Source: Vitellaria paradoxa
Taxonomy: Eukaryota; Streptophyta; Magnoliopsida; Ericales; Sapotaceae
Assembly: GCA_019916065.1 (NCBI GenBank)
Contig: CM034238.1
Location: 25,965,246-26,029,245, forward strand
DNA length: 64,000 nt
Reading direction: 5' to 3'
Numbering within the stretch: position 1 is the first letter of the stretch; each line of letters starts with the position of its first letter. The notes under the pieces are model-generated. The model saw only the letters and a program-made list of their open reading frames with translations, was not told the DNA's origin and ran no database searches. Below, piece after piece: positions 21,305 to 33,800 of the stretch. A program made the translations under genes and the position numbers.

Positions 21305-23950
21305 CCCCCCAACTTGAACATTGCTAGTCCTTAGCAATGCTCTTTATTAAAATGAAATGCAATAACTATCCTATTTCTCTTTTTGTTGGAAACACGGCTA
21401 CACTTAGCTATGTGCAGCAAGCCTTTTAAACCCCTAGGTTCCCCCTAGTGGACGAGTAAGGTCTCATGAGGGTTTGCAGTGAATCTATCCACAAAATTCT
21501 ATGGCATGGTATTAATGTGTCAAAGAGTAATGAAGATCAACATTGAATTAGGCTCAAACTCAACAAGTCACAAAATCCAAATATCTTGTGTAATTCCCCT
21601 GCACTAAGCATTCATTCATGGACTATCAAAATAGAAAGAACATATGTGCAAAATTGTTTCATTCATTCAACAAGGTTTCATAAGCATAAATGGAATTAAG
21701 TTTTGACTTCAAATTCTCACAAGATTCCACTCATAAATAAAGGAATTCACTCATCAAGGGTTCATATATACCTATTAGCAAAGAATTCCATCCTAGTTGC
21801 ACATAACCCCACAAATAAGTGAGTGAATCAAATCGAAGATCAAAGTGGACAGCTCACAAAAGTATTCCAATGCATATGTAAAAAATCACACCACACATCC
21901 TACACAAGACCACTACATGCACAATATAAGAGTTGCTTGCTTAGAATCCACTAGGTCTTTATTTTGGTTGTAACTTGGCCAAGGATAACGGTTTACAACG
22001 GAAGATATGGAAGTCAAAACACATGCCTTGGGATAAAAGTGCACACACATCCCAACTACCATTTTTCTTTCTAACCCAAACAAGGATCCCAACAAGAAAC
22101 TTATTCATGCTAAATACTACCCATGGGACAATTTCAAATATTGCAAACAGCGTATAAGTCCCACAATTTCATGCACTAAAGGAATAAATATTTTTTTTCT
22201 CTTTCTTTTTTTTCTTTTTTTTTTTCGAATTGAAAACTTCACATACATTCTCATCCCAACATTCATCCTGCCTTTACTTTTCAAAAGCTCATATTCCCAA
22301 TCCCACATTCCCAACTTAGAATTTGAGGCACTTTCTTACCCCAAGACATATGAGGGTAGGGCTAAAGGTATGAATGGGGTGTAAGGGACAACATGTGAGA
22401 GGAGAACCAAGAAGAGAAAAATTTACCACATATTTTATTATAAGGCTTCAAGTTGGTTCCTAGGACAATTTTATATCAAGAAAGATAAAAGGCTCAAAAT
22501 AACAAAGAAGGCCTAGCATCATGTCCTAAACTTGCAACAACTCATAATGTACCAAGGGATACTCATGCAAGTGTGTGTAATGCAATTGGTGCATGGAAAT
22601 TCATAGTAAAGAGCCACAGAGCTGTGATCATGTGCAACCCTTCAAGAAAAGAATATAAGGCTCAAAAGCTCACCATAGGGGTGTATATCTCCACCTAGTC
22701 CAGGAATGCTCAATTAACCAATGTTAAACAAAATCTACTTCTAAGCACATAGCTCTTTTCTATGATAGTCAAAAACATACACAAGGTTATGACACATTCC
22801 ATTTGAACTAAGTTTCCTATCAAGTTTGAACAAAATTCAATTACCACTCTTTCACTCTAATCCACAATCAACCAAACCATAAAAAGGGGTAACATGTAGG
22901 TATAAATGTGCTCAATTCATATATTTAAGCTCAAAATACTCAAAAATTTTAAAATTTTACAATTTTAAGCACGAAAGTCATCATGTGAACTCTACCCTCC
23001 AACCTAAACTAAACATTATCCTCAACGTGAGAACCATGATGCATAAGTGGGTCTGTAGTGTGTAAAGTGAGCATGATGATGATCATGAAATAATAGCCAC
23101 AAAAGGCACAAATAAGAACATAGCACAAATTAAACCAAGCAAGCACCCATTATTCAAGCCCCTTAAGGCATCACCCAAAACACCCCCCAACCTAGATTTT
23201 ACAGCACTCCCAACAACAACTAGTATATATAATGGAGTACCAAAATTGAAAGTGCAAGATTAAATAAAAATGAGAGGAAGGGTATTACCTTAAGAGCTTT
23301 TTTATTTGAAGAAAACAAAAGAAACTATTCAAAAGAAAAGGTTAGAGAGAAAATAAGAGAAAAATAAAATGAAAATAAGACAAGAAAAAGGGTTAGTACA
23401 AAAGAATCAAACTAAAGAAATAAGAGAATAAGAAAATAAAAAATCTAAGCTACTATATACAAATGAAATGAAAACAAAAGTGTTATCCAACACCCTCTCT
23501 AAATCAAAAATAAGCTAAGGCCTTGGGGTTCTTCGAACCCTTGGATCCAAATCGTGACCCACGGTGAATAATGATAGAGGAAGAATAGAAGCACTCCAAA
23601 TGAGAGATTCATGTCTACCGAACATGAATAACACTAAATAAAACTTCATGAGGCCAAAAATCAAGAACCCTTGATGCTTCCAAGCTTAGGTTCAAAGAGA
23701 ATGAACACATAGCTAACCTAGGGCTCACATGGAGGAAGCGATTCACCTTATAGAGTTTAGACCAAGAGATTGATGCCGAAAATCACTTCAATGGACCTTG
23801 GGCCAACCGATTCTTGAGGTATTCTTCAAGTATTGAAAAGGGCTTGAAAGGATATGGAGTTTAGGAGGAGGGATTAGAAGATTGAAGTGGCCAAAAGGGG
23901 GTATTTACGAGTTGAAGGGGTCCAGACCGTAGGAGCTAGGGTGTAGCAAT
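21305..23950 (-). mobile_element. Non-coding interior of the large retroelement (LARD-like)
   Basis: It lies inside the PPT of the LTR at 19764-21304 and has no reading frame resembling gag or pol over about 2.6 kb; long poly-T and A-rich runs are present (for example 22186-22225). A non-coding interior between large LTRs is the definition of LARD-type elements. The right boundary and the other LTR were not found, so the end near 23950 is approximate. It may instead be the decayed 3' region of a coding element. Confidence 0.45.
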
Positions 23951-24523
23951 GAATTAAACATTAATGGTGAAACAAAAAATGAATACAAGTAATCATTCAA
24001 ATACCTTGGTCCATTCATAAAATATTGCCCTGTCACCATCTTTAGTTCATCATCCCACCTAAATCCCACTCCCTTTCTCTTTCATTTCAAGAAGTGCAAA
24101 GAATTGTCTTTTGAGATATGTCAATCTTAAGTCGATATTCTTTGCAGTTATGCCACTAGTATGTAATTTTAAAATCAATTTTTTCCTAAGACTTGCAAAT
24201 ATCCAAGTTGAAAGCCACCTTTATGCTTGAGGTTCCTTTTATGATGAATTTGCAGCAAGCTATCAATGAGACAACAATCTTCAGTTAATAGCCATTTTCT
24301 CCTAACACCTTTTTCCTTTTGGGGATTCTCATTTTGGACCTCTAAATCTACACTTCACTATAAAGAATTAATATAATAATATGCAATAGTTCAATTTAAG
24401 ATAAGGAAAAATCACAATCTATAAAATTTAGCTACAAATCATAGTGTCCATGAGAATAAAATAACAGAACAATTTATATCAATAGGAAACCATAATCCAT
24501 AAAATTCTATTACAAATTAGTAC
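23951..24523. other. Non-coding stretch, nothing recognised
   Basis: AT-rich sequence without repeats or frames that can be named. It may still belong to the retroelement on the left. Confidence 0.5.
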
Positions 24524-24531
24524 GTCAGAAT

Positions 24532-24732
24532 TAGGGGCAATCCCAAGGGGGACGAGTGGGTGCCATGACCGCCAAGTTTTGAAAATCCTTTAATACCCTC
24601 ATAGATTTTTTAGAATTTTCATATAATATAGTGTTTGGCCCCTCTAAAATTTATAAAATTTTACTTTAATCTCCACTCACTACAAAATTTTTTATATTGG
24701 CCCTCCTTACCCGAAATCCTGATCTGCCCTTG
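24532..24732. mobile_element. hAT-type MITE, 201 bp, with 8-bp target duplication
   Basis: The element begins TAGGGGCAATCC and ends GATCTGCCCTTG, so the ends are near-perfect inverted forms of the CAGGGGC/GCCCCTG termini common in plant hAT elements, each with one change. The flanks are GTCAGAAT (24524-24531) and GTCAGCAT (24733-24740), an 8-bp duplication with one mismatch, as expected for hAT insertion. There is no coding capacity. Confidence 0.85.
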
Positions 24733-25879
24733 GTCAGCATATAAGCATAAAACAAAGCTACTAGTGTATACTCCTGCTAGCCCTCCAAATGTTAAACACA
24801 TCATTAGCTTGTACATGAAATGTGTGTAAATCTAGTCTCAACAACTCAATACAACAAAGATAATTTTTAGAAATTCCCTAGTATTTTTCAGTTCTTTTGT
24901 GAAAATGGATCTCAAGTTAGATCTATATTTTAAGGTCTTTTCTTTCTCTCGTTCAAGCATATAATACATGAACAAATATACATGTACCATTACCATATTC
25001 TTATTCCTACGCCACAATATTAATGAAAAGAATATTTTCTGCTTCTCTGACAATGATGGTCGGGCCATTTTTGAATATATGGAACATATACATGGCATTA
25101 TATAAATAAATAAACAAAAGATAGATATATCTATAATATAGAAATGAACAAATATTTATATGTATTATATATTTGTTCATTAATGCTTCTTTTACATGTT
25201 GGGTCCTAATGTTTTTAGATTTCCATTTTGGCATATCCATCTCATGTTCGTATGGATGCTTATTAGATGTGGCATTATTATAATAATAATGTTCAATTTC
25301 AAATTATGCATTTGTTAAGAAATATAAAAGCCAATCTATCTTCATGAAATCAACCCCACAGAAAATTCAATGAATTGTATCTCCAATGTTATGCCAAAAC
25401 AAAAAACAGAGTCAATATATTCACAAGGTGATTACCAATGATGGGCCTAGACGATCAGCCCCTATGCTCTATCACTCTAACAATCTCTAGTGAACATTAA
25501 AAACCTCATCACACAGCAGTTCATTAACATAAAAAGATTAACACATCATTCCCACCATTGATAAAATCTCACTTAAGAAAACCAAATGTAGACAAAAGCA
25601 AATTTGATAATGAGGATTTCATAAGTCATCACAAGGTAACCATGGCAGAGTATAAAGAATTACATTAAAATTTAGAGATACTGACAAAAATAAAATCTTT
25701 ATATAATCTCACACAGCCACTATTATAAAATCATCCATGGGTGCACAAATAAAGATAAAGAATCTAATAATCTACTTAAATATACAACTCCTTGTAGTGT
25801 GTCACCAAAATCAAACACTATGCTATATAAAAACTACATCATCAAAACCCATTTACAAGAGACTTAAATAGATAGATAG

Positions 25880-25882
<3 letters not shown>

Positions 25883-25916
<34 letters not shown>
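25883..25916. repeat. GA dinucleotide microsatellite
   Basis: Seventeen uninterrupted GA units, preceded by three GATA units (25871-25880). Confidence 0.95.
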
Positions 25917-25918
<2 letters not shown>

Positions 25919-26040
25919 CAGATGAATCTCCCAAATTCGAGACTTAGATCGAGAAGTAATTGAACATTACTTGGAGATTGGAGAAGTTCTCTAATGGTGA
26001 ATTGTACACCATCATACATGTATGCATAGATATATACACA

Positions 26041-26089
26041 TACTAATGTATATGTTTTTTTTTTTTTGGTAATTTACTAATGTATATGT
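26041..26089 (-). mobile_element. Minimal retroposon tail flanked by 15-bp direct repeats
   Basis: TACTAATGTATATGT occurs at 26041-26055 and again at 26075-26089. Between them lie only 12 T and GGTAATT. On the - strand this is AATTACC plus a poly-A tail, flanked by a perfect target-site duplication, which is what a severely 5'-truncated LINE or SINE insertion leaves behind. Confidence 0.6.
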
Positions 26090-27466
26090 ACAACTAATAA
26101 ATGAAAAAAAATCAATTAGAAAAAAAAAGAAAAATCTTGCCATGGTAGACTAGGAAAATTAATTATCTCAACAATAGACCTAGCATGCACATTAAAAAAA
26201 AAAAAAAACCACATAAGGTAGTAATAAAATCAAAGAAAAGATGGCTAACAAAATCAAAGAATCGCAAGATCTAAAATCCCTTGTGAAATGAAACAGAAAA
26301 TGTAAAAAACTCTCATAGGCACAACTTAAGGTAGAAACAACCCGAGAGATGCAGATTGATAGAGAATATTACCTAGAGTTTTATAGCAGTGTAAAGGAAT
26401 ATTTTATAGGGGTAGTGAGAAAATGGTATAATTTTTCCATCATTCTTCATTGTCCATTTCCTCCACCACTAACAATTTACTCCTATAAGGTAGTAATCTT
26501 TACTCACAGGAGATGCTTGTTTTGGGGGAAAGATTGTTAAAATCAAGATTCTATTTAAAATTGGTGGAGGATCCAAAAAAATTAAATTATAAAATCGAAT
26601 AACAAAATCGTAAGATTTTACCCGATATCGTAACATAAAAATATAGTCTATTATGCAACGATTTTTTTAGAGTTTTTTTTTTTAATAAGTAAAGAATTTT
26701 ATTAATAAGAGGATAGTAAATACATGCATCAAGGAAATGCCATATATAAAAACTTACACATATTAATAAAATGAATCATCAACAAAGTTCACAAAAGATT
26801 TTATATCTGTTACTATACTCCCTTTATCTAACTATACAATTGAAACCTTTAAAGTGTTTTGCGTTGCCTATATAATTGACATTAAAATATTGATTTCATT
26901 TTATCTTAATTTTTTGTAGGAGTTGAATATATTTGTAATATTTTTTATTTTGTTATAATATTTTACTAAGATTAAATATTAACTTTTACACTTGGTCAAT
27001 TTATCATAATTCCTAACATAATTGATTTTTACCCTTTCAAAATTTTTAATATTTCAAACATAATATAATTATTACTTAATAATATTTATTCTCTTAATTC
27101 AAATATAAGTATCATAAACTTATTAGTTATTGGGATAATAATTACTCCAATAATTTTTTACTTCCAAAATTTTCACTTCATACCATATATTCTTTAGTAA
27201 ATGTTATCCTATCTCTTAAATAAATATAATGAAGAATAAAAATTACATAATAAGAGTTATTTCCCTATTATTCTTAATTCAAATATGGCCTCTATTGCAA
27301 GATGGGTTCGGATTTATCCTAGGCCAAAGCAGCCGGACGCAACAATCTAAAATTTTTATACCGTTATTTGTCGACTTTGATTGTTTCTTAATGCGGAATA
27401 TGCTGGAACGCCAGGAAGAGCCTATTTTGATTTCGGTACTACAAAACGTCGTAACCAAACAGTCTA

Positions 27467-27475
27467 AAACCCTAA
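27467..27475 (+). promoter_or_regulatory. Telo-box AAACCCTAA
   Basis: The motif lies 80 bases before the chosen ATG. Telo-boxes are known in promoters and leaders of plant genes for the translation machinery, which suits a tRNA-modifying enzyme. Presence is seen; function is inferred. Confidence 0.5.
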
Positions 27476-27497
27476 ACCCTTCCTTGATCGGAGACTA

Positions 27498-27614
27498 ATG
27501 AAAGTGGTGAGGCAGTGGTTGGTGGCCGGAAAGCTCAACGAACCCAATGTCAGACGAGAAACCAACGCCGTTGATCTCGGAGAACCCCAAGCACTCGCTC
27601 GATCAGCTTCCTGA
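27498..27614 (+). other. Upstream reading frame overlapping the main start
   Basis: An ATG at 27498 opens a 38-codon frame (MKVVRQWLVAGKLNEP...) ending at TGA 27612-27614, 65 bases past the main ATG and in another frame. If the transcript starts upstream of 27498, scanning ribosomes would meet this ATG first, and it would reduce translation of the enzyme. If transcription starts after 27498 it has no effect. The transcript start is not visible. Confidence 0.45.
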
Positions 27615-27840
27615 ATCTCCCCGACGACCTCCGAAGATTCAGAGAACCGCCGGCGTGGACACCGTCGACGACGACGACGGAGGAGAAGTCGAGGAAGAAA
27701 AAGATTCGATCCTCAGTAACAAATCGATGAGCCAAAACCCTAGGTTTCAAAGGTACTTGGTGGCGATCGAGTACATTGGGACTCGATTCGCTGGTGCCCA
27801 GAAACAGCCCAATTGCAGGACCGTCGTGGGTGTACTCGAG
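27547..27840 (+). CDS. Exon 1 (residues 1-98)
   Basis: It encodes the variable acidic head and the first strand of the fold (YLVAIEYIGTRFAGAQKQ). The donor is GAG|GTAATC, phase 0. Confidence 0.9.
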
Positions 27841-30800
27841 GTAATCTCGACTCCGTTTGGAATTTTTTGACTTCATTCGTTATAATATTTTGAAGTGTCT
27901 TGATTTAGCTAGTTTTTGGCGTTTAACTTCATTGGTTGCTGAGGAAATGTGAGAAAGTATGATGCAACAACGATTCAGAAGGAAAACATAACGTTGCCCA
28001 TATTGTAATTATTTAATTCTCAATCAAAAATTGAGTATAAATTTTAAAAGGTTGATAATTTACATGCAAAACAGATCCAATCAATGGTTTTATTTCATCG
28101 AATTTTCTGTTCAATTAGTTATGTTACCCAGCCTAATTAAGCCTAATATCAGTTGTTTCATAACTCAGTTGACATTACGAGGTATGACAGTTGAGGCAAA
28201 CTATTCGTAGTCATTTGCATTGAGAAAATATTTATAATAGTTTTTTGTCATATACTCGTTCTGAAGTGTTGGTAATTGGTACTTAAAAGCATCTTATTGA
28301 CAATTGAGAAAAAAACACGTATTTACTTGTACTTAAAGCATATGTACCACTTTCACTTTTGGTGGTTTCTTAGCCTTGTAGTGTTTCTCAGTGCTCCATG
28401 AATTTTCTACTTTTCATTCTCCCATTCACATTATGTTTTCTTAGAGGAACAAATAATATATTCATAAATTTTGTGTTTTTCGTCTTCCATGCAGGAAGCT
28501 TTCAATAAATTTATAGGGCAACCAGTTTCAATTTTTTGCTCAAGTCGAACGGTAAGTCAATATTTGAACTTCACTTGTCATTAAGAATATAGTAAGTATA
28601 CAATTGGATGCAATAGATTGTTTTAAGAGAGGTTAAAGTTGAAAGGAAGTTGATATTGGACTTGGTAGCGCAATGCATTGTGCTAATTGTTTAATTGAGG
28701 AAGATTTCATAAAGTATACGTCCTCCCATGGGTTCACTGGTTATTCCCTAGTATATTGTTTTTCTGAAATGAAAAAAACCACTCTTGTTGTCGTGCACTT
28801 GGATTTGCCAACTACTATCGAGTTTCACATTGTCACTGCTTGTTTCTTATTTCCAGTAGAGCTTAGCTTATTTTATGTAGACTGAGATAATGTTGAATAT
28901 GATTTTTCTCCATATTAAATTCAAAACATGGGATTTTGTTTTTCCTGAATTGTGGTTGTATAAATGTCCTAGAGTTGAAATACGCACTTTAGGTACTTGT
29001 CATCTTGAGAAATATTCATGGGAAATGGTTAGGAATATTGTTTTTAACTGTTTGAAGGCAAACATTTGTTTCTTTGTATTCTATCGAGGTATAAATAGAT
29101 TGGAATGGCATGAATATCAATTGGTGGTAAGGGGGATGAAAGCAAAGATAGGTATTGATTGATAGCATATGAGAGAGTAAGGGTGAAATTTCACACCAAA
29201 GTAGCTTGCTGGCCATTGAAAATTTTCATGCACTAAGATGAAGAATGATTAATGTTTTGGCATGCTTTGGCCTTTTCTTTTTTGTTTTCCTTCACTTGAC
29301 AAGATATATAACATGGAAAATTAATCATTTCTATTTAAGTTATTTAACTGGAGGAGCTGTAGTTGACAGATATAACTTTGGCAGGTTTTCAACTTCTGAC
29401 TTGTACTACAACCTAGAAGGCTGGCACTAGAAAGTTTAACCCAAAAAGAATTATGTTTCCTTAGAAATAATAGAAACCCCGTTAATTCTGCAATTATATG
29501 CGTCAATATATAGAAAGCCCTGAGGGGTTGAGTCAGTGATGTCATGGGTAGTTATGGGTCACTAACTGTATGCTTGGTAAATAATATTATGTGCCATTTT
29601 TTGTTTATTTGTTATGCAAACTATAAGGGTTATTAGGGAGCATGGACTCACAATTAAGGGTGATGTATCTGAGTGGGACTCACTTGGGACACGGACACAT
29701 GGTGGACTCATGTTGGATATGTGTCCGACTCAACTTTTGCCGTGTCAGATTTTTTTTTTTGTTGTTTCTTTTTGTTTGGACGCATCTTGGATATGTCAAA
29801 GGCTCATTTTGGATATTGCAAAAGGTGAAAGATTTAAGTGGGGTTGACTTGTGAATAAAAAAAAAAAAAGTCAAAAATCCCTATATTTGTTAGTTTATAT
29901 TTAGATGATTTGATGAAATGTAATAACATTGTGGTTTATAGATTCATGGAACAATGTTTTGTTAAAAATGATTTTTTGTTTATCATTTTGGCTGAAATAT
30001 AATTATTATGTGATTACTTTTTTGACTTTTGAGTTATAGAATATAGTTATTATTGTAAGGTATAGAATATAGTTATTATCATTAACTATAGAATGTAGTT
30101 ATTTTCATTTTGGACAGCATGTAATAATTGTGTGACTACTTTGTTGACTTCCAAGCTATGAAATATATGGGTTTTAATTTTAGTTAGTGTTATATTGCAT
30201 TATTTCTAGTGTATTTGAATAAAGTATTAATACCTAAAACATAAAATATATAAATATATACATATTTGCCGAGTCCTAACTGTGTCGTGTGCTTCATTTT
30301 TTAAAAATTGCCGAGTCAACGCATCTGTGTCCGGTCATGTGAGTGTTCATGCTTCCTAGGGTCACAGGATTCTACATTTCATTTTGTATATATCATTTCA
30401 GATAAATAATTTTTTCTTATTTTTGTTTTACCTAGTAAATCCGTGATTGGGTTAATTTATCTTGCAATCGCAGTCTGACACTTCGCGAAATGTCTAATCT
30501 GTTTATAACCCCTGATCTGTCCATAGACTAACATACCTTTCCAAGAAGTGGGACACATGAGGGAAAGCATGCATTTATTTCCACTTTGGATTGGTGGGTT
30601 GATTTGGTGAGAGAGAGATTGTTGAGTTTTTCATCACATAGAATGTCCTTTTTATATTGATCGAATGGTATTATTTTGTCTAATTTGTATGGTTGGTTAT
30701 TTGGAGGCATTAATCCGGATTTGCATTGTTTCTTGCATTATATTGAGCATGTGGATTCCTAATTGTGTTATTTTGGAGGAGTAATTTTGTACTTGGGGAG

Positions 30801-33800
30801 CATCCCCCTATGCCTTTTATTTTATTTACTTGCGAAAAAAAAAGGGATATATTTTTCAATTTTCTTTACAGGAACTAAAATATTTTCTTTTGACATGAGT
30901 ATGCTTCTAATCTTTGCACTGTAAATGTAAGTGTTTTTTTATCTTTAGGTTGTGTAAGACATGAAATGGACATTCAATTCACTATTATTGCAGGATGCAG
31001 GAGTACATGCCTTGTCAAATGTTTGTCATGTAGATGTGGAACGCATAAGCAAAAGGAGACCTGGTGAAGTGGTACTTACCTATGAAACTGAACCTTTTTC
31101 CTTAGGCCGCATGTATGATTTGCATATGTTGCTGATTAGGATTTAGCTCATCAAGAAAGAAAACTACTTTTGGAGTTGCGGTGTGTAATTGAATGTAAAT
31201 TTCCACTTGAACATTGGAAATTGTTCATTCATTCACTCTATGTTTAGTGCAATCACCAGAACTGTTCTATAAAACTAGATTCTGTTGCTTCAAAAGAATC
31301 GAAATATCATTTTTTTCCCTTGCATTCATAATTTTGTATGAGCAGATGATTGAGTCAACAGTTACACTCATGCGCAATCACAATCCATATCTTTATAAAT
31401 TGAGCCATCATTTGATAATTGGGACGAGTTTGGAAGTTAACCCTTTAGTTGTGTACTCAACACTGAATCAGGATACCTCCTCTTAGTATCAGTATGTTTG
31501 GGCTGATGTGTTTTAGCCTGTATGGATTTACAGTCCAATGCATTTTTACAACAATAAGTTTAGTTCACCATATTAATATCTCTTAGGCGATGCATCCTGC
31601 TATATCCACTATTGATGCACAGGATTTAATAGATATTTAGGAGACTAATAGTTCTAAATTGTATGTGTAGAGTTATCATTTCTTATTTTTTCCTCCCCCC
31701 CCCCCCCCCCGGGGGGAAGTATTATAGATATAATAGGATATGATGCAATCATGCTAATATAACAATTTTTTACATTAGGAGACAGGCACTGGGGACACAA
31801 ATAATCTATAGAATTACGAATATTATATTTTTCTATATCAGATTTTAATGAATGAATTTCCTCATTTTATATATTGGGAAGAGGTATGACTAGAATGTCC
31901 TAATATTATTAAAACTAAAAATCCGTAAAAATATTACTGAAATAATTAAAAAAAAAAAAAGAGTCTATTGCTAGGTTTGGGATTCTAAAATTAAAAGGGA
32001 TTAATAGATATACATCCAAATTGTTTGATTGTTGTCATTGTCCCTCACAATATTTTCTTCAAGCTTGTGTCAAGATTCATATCTATATGAAGTGTGTCAT
32101 ATTTATAAAAACATTAATAAAATAATAAGATATACTTCACTTAGTGTCTTACATGTATTGGTGTGTTAAATGAGTGCCAACGTCTGATATGGACAAGGCA
32201 CATTTTTAGATGTATTTGTACTCCACTGACTTCTTCCGTTTAGTTAAAAAGGGGCAACCCACTGCATGAAGCTCCCGCATTGTGATAGTTACGAATAGTG
32301 TAGTACCCTGTACTTTTAGTGCTCAAAACAGATGGTTAACATAGAATTCTAGTTCCTGTTTCAAAAGTTAGATGGCTGGGTTATAGTTGGTGGCTTCACA
32401 ACAGATATTGTTGAAAATTTTTAATTATCTATTTAAACTGTGTTAACCAAGTTTTGTTTTGAGTTGTTGCTTCTGCCACTCCCTAAGGGGAAGGTCCGCT
32501 GCTCAAGTCACTGTTAAGTTTTTAACTCTAGTCAGATGTTTCGTAGCAGCAGTTGTAGTTCAATATTAGCCGCAAACAGTTCTAATCTGAGCCCCCACTC
32601 CCCCCCCCCCAAAAAAAATAAAATAAAATAAAATAAAATAAAAATAAAAAAGTAGATGTTAAGCAGCTAGTTTCGTAAGTTTGTGAACTGTGGACATATT
32701 TAGAAGTAGTTGCTCACAATTGGCATAGTTTTTGGTAACTTTACATGCGCAAAATTGTTCCACTCTAATAACTTCCAACTCTCACTTGTTGACAGCTTTT
32801 AATTTAAAATATATGCTTTTGTGACATTTAGTAATTACAAGCAATCATGAGGAAAAATAGAATTTTGTTTGTAAGATAAGAATTCTTCTGCCAATCACTT
32901 TCAACCTTGTTAACATGCAGTTACCACCTCACGAACCCGCAGTGGTTAGAAGAGCTGTCAATCATTTCTTACAGGTTTGGATTTCATTGGTTTATCATGT
33001 CTCAAATTTGCAATGGTACTGCATAACCTCTTCCGCATTCAAAACTCCAAAAGCTGTTTCTTTTTTGTCTTGTTTTTATGGATGTGGTCAAGTAATTTTT
33101 CTGAATTTGAATATTCTTTACGCTGACTGGTACAACATGAAGTTTTCTCAAGTTATTATATTTCTATATTTTTTTCTTTTCTTTGATAAAACTTTTTTGT
33201 GTTATAGTTTGGACTATATTTGAAGAATTTCTATTTCTTTTCGTGGTCTTGCCTGCTAGTATGTTTAGAATAGCTTGTCTCTGCATCCATGGTATCATGG
33301 GACTAGAAAACTATTGTTTTATGATTTTAATTTATGCAATTATGGAAAGAACTGTTGGGGTAGGCTTGTTGTGCTTATTTGTTGCATCACACCACCGTTG
33401 GTCGTGAATCACGTCCTTTCACGACTTAGAAACGATCATAAGGATGGTTAAAGGTAGCTATCCTGTTAAATTATATTCCTGAACATTATTTTGAATGAAG
33501 GAATCAAGATGATACCACCAACATACAATAAATTCACCATAACGCTTTTAAATAGAATTCCAAATTCTCAACAAAATGCAAAAATCTATATATACATATA
33601 TCCTGTTCTTTGCCACTGGATAACCAGCTGTACAAAATGGCAAAAAAATGTTTTTCAATTCAAGCAATGGAACTTCAATACTTTAAAAAAGTTTTTTGAT
33701 TCCTCTCCCTTCAAATAACCCACAAAAGTCAACAAGTAATTAAGCTTCAAACTTTCCTTCTCATGCTTTGAACCCAAGCACCCACCAAGCCTGACCTCCT

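Larger units (their letters stand above)
24741..27466. other. AT-rich upstream region of the pseudouridine synthase gene
   Basis: No second gene is seen. It holds a GA microsatellite (25883-25916), a short poly-T insertion flanked by 15-bp direct repeats (26041-26089), and a poly-T followed by AATAAGTAAAGAATTTTATT (about 26676-26708) that resembles the inverted tail of a plant non-LTR retroposon. The last 250 bases should contain the promoter; no clear TATA box was identified. Confidence 0.55.

Noticed and set aside
27229..27498. A 90-codon open frame upstream of the pseudouridine synthase
   Set aside because: It has no family resemblance, a hydrophobic start of low complexity, and occupies the likely promoter.
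27550..27876. A 108-codon open frame on the - strand over exon 1
   Set aside because: It is the complement of exon 1, whose + strand protein belongs to a known family.
31072..31146. Extension of exon 3 past the GTACTT donor
   Set aside because: The extra residues do not fit the family and end at a stop, whereas splicing here joins in frame to exon 4 with the expected sequence.
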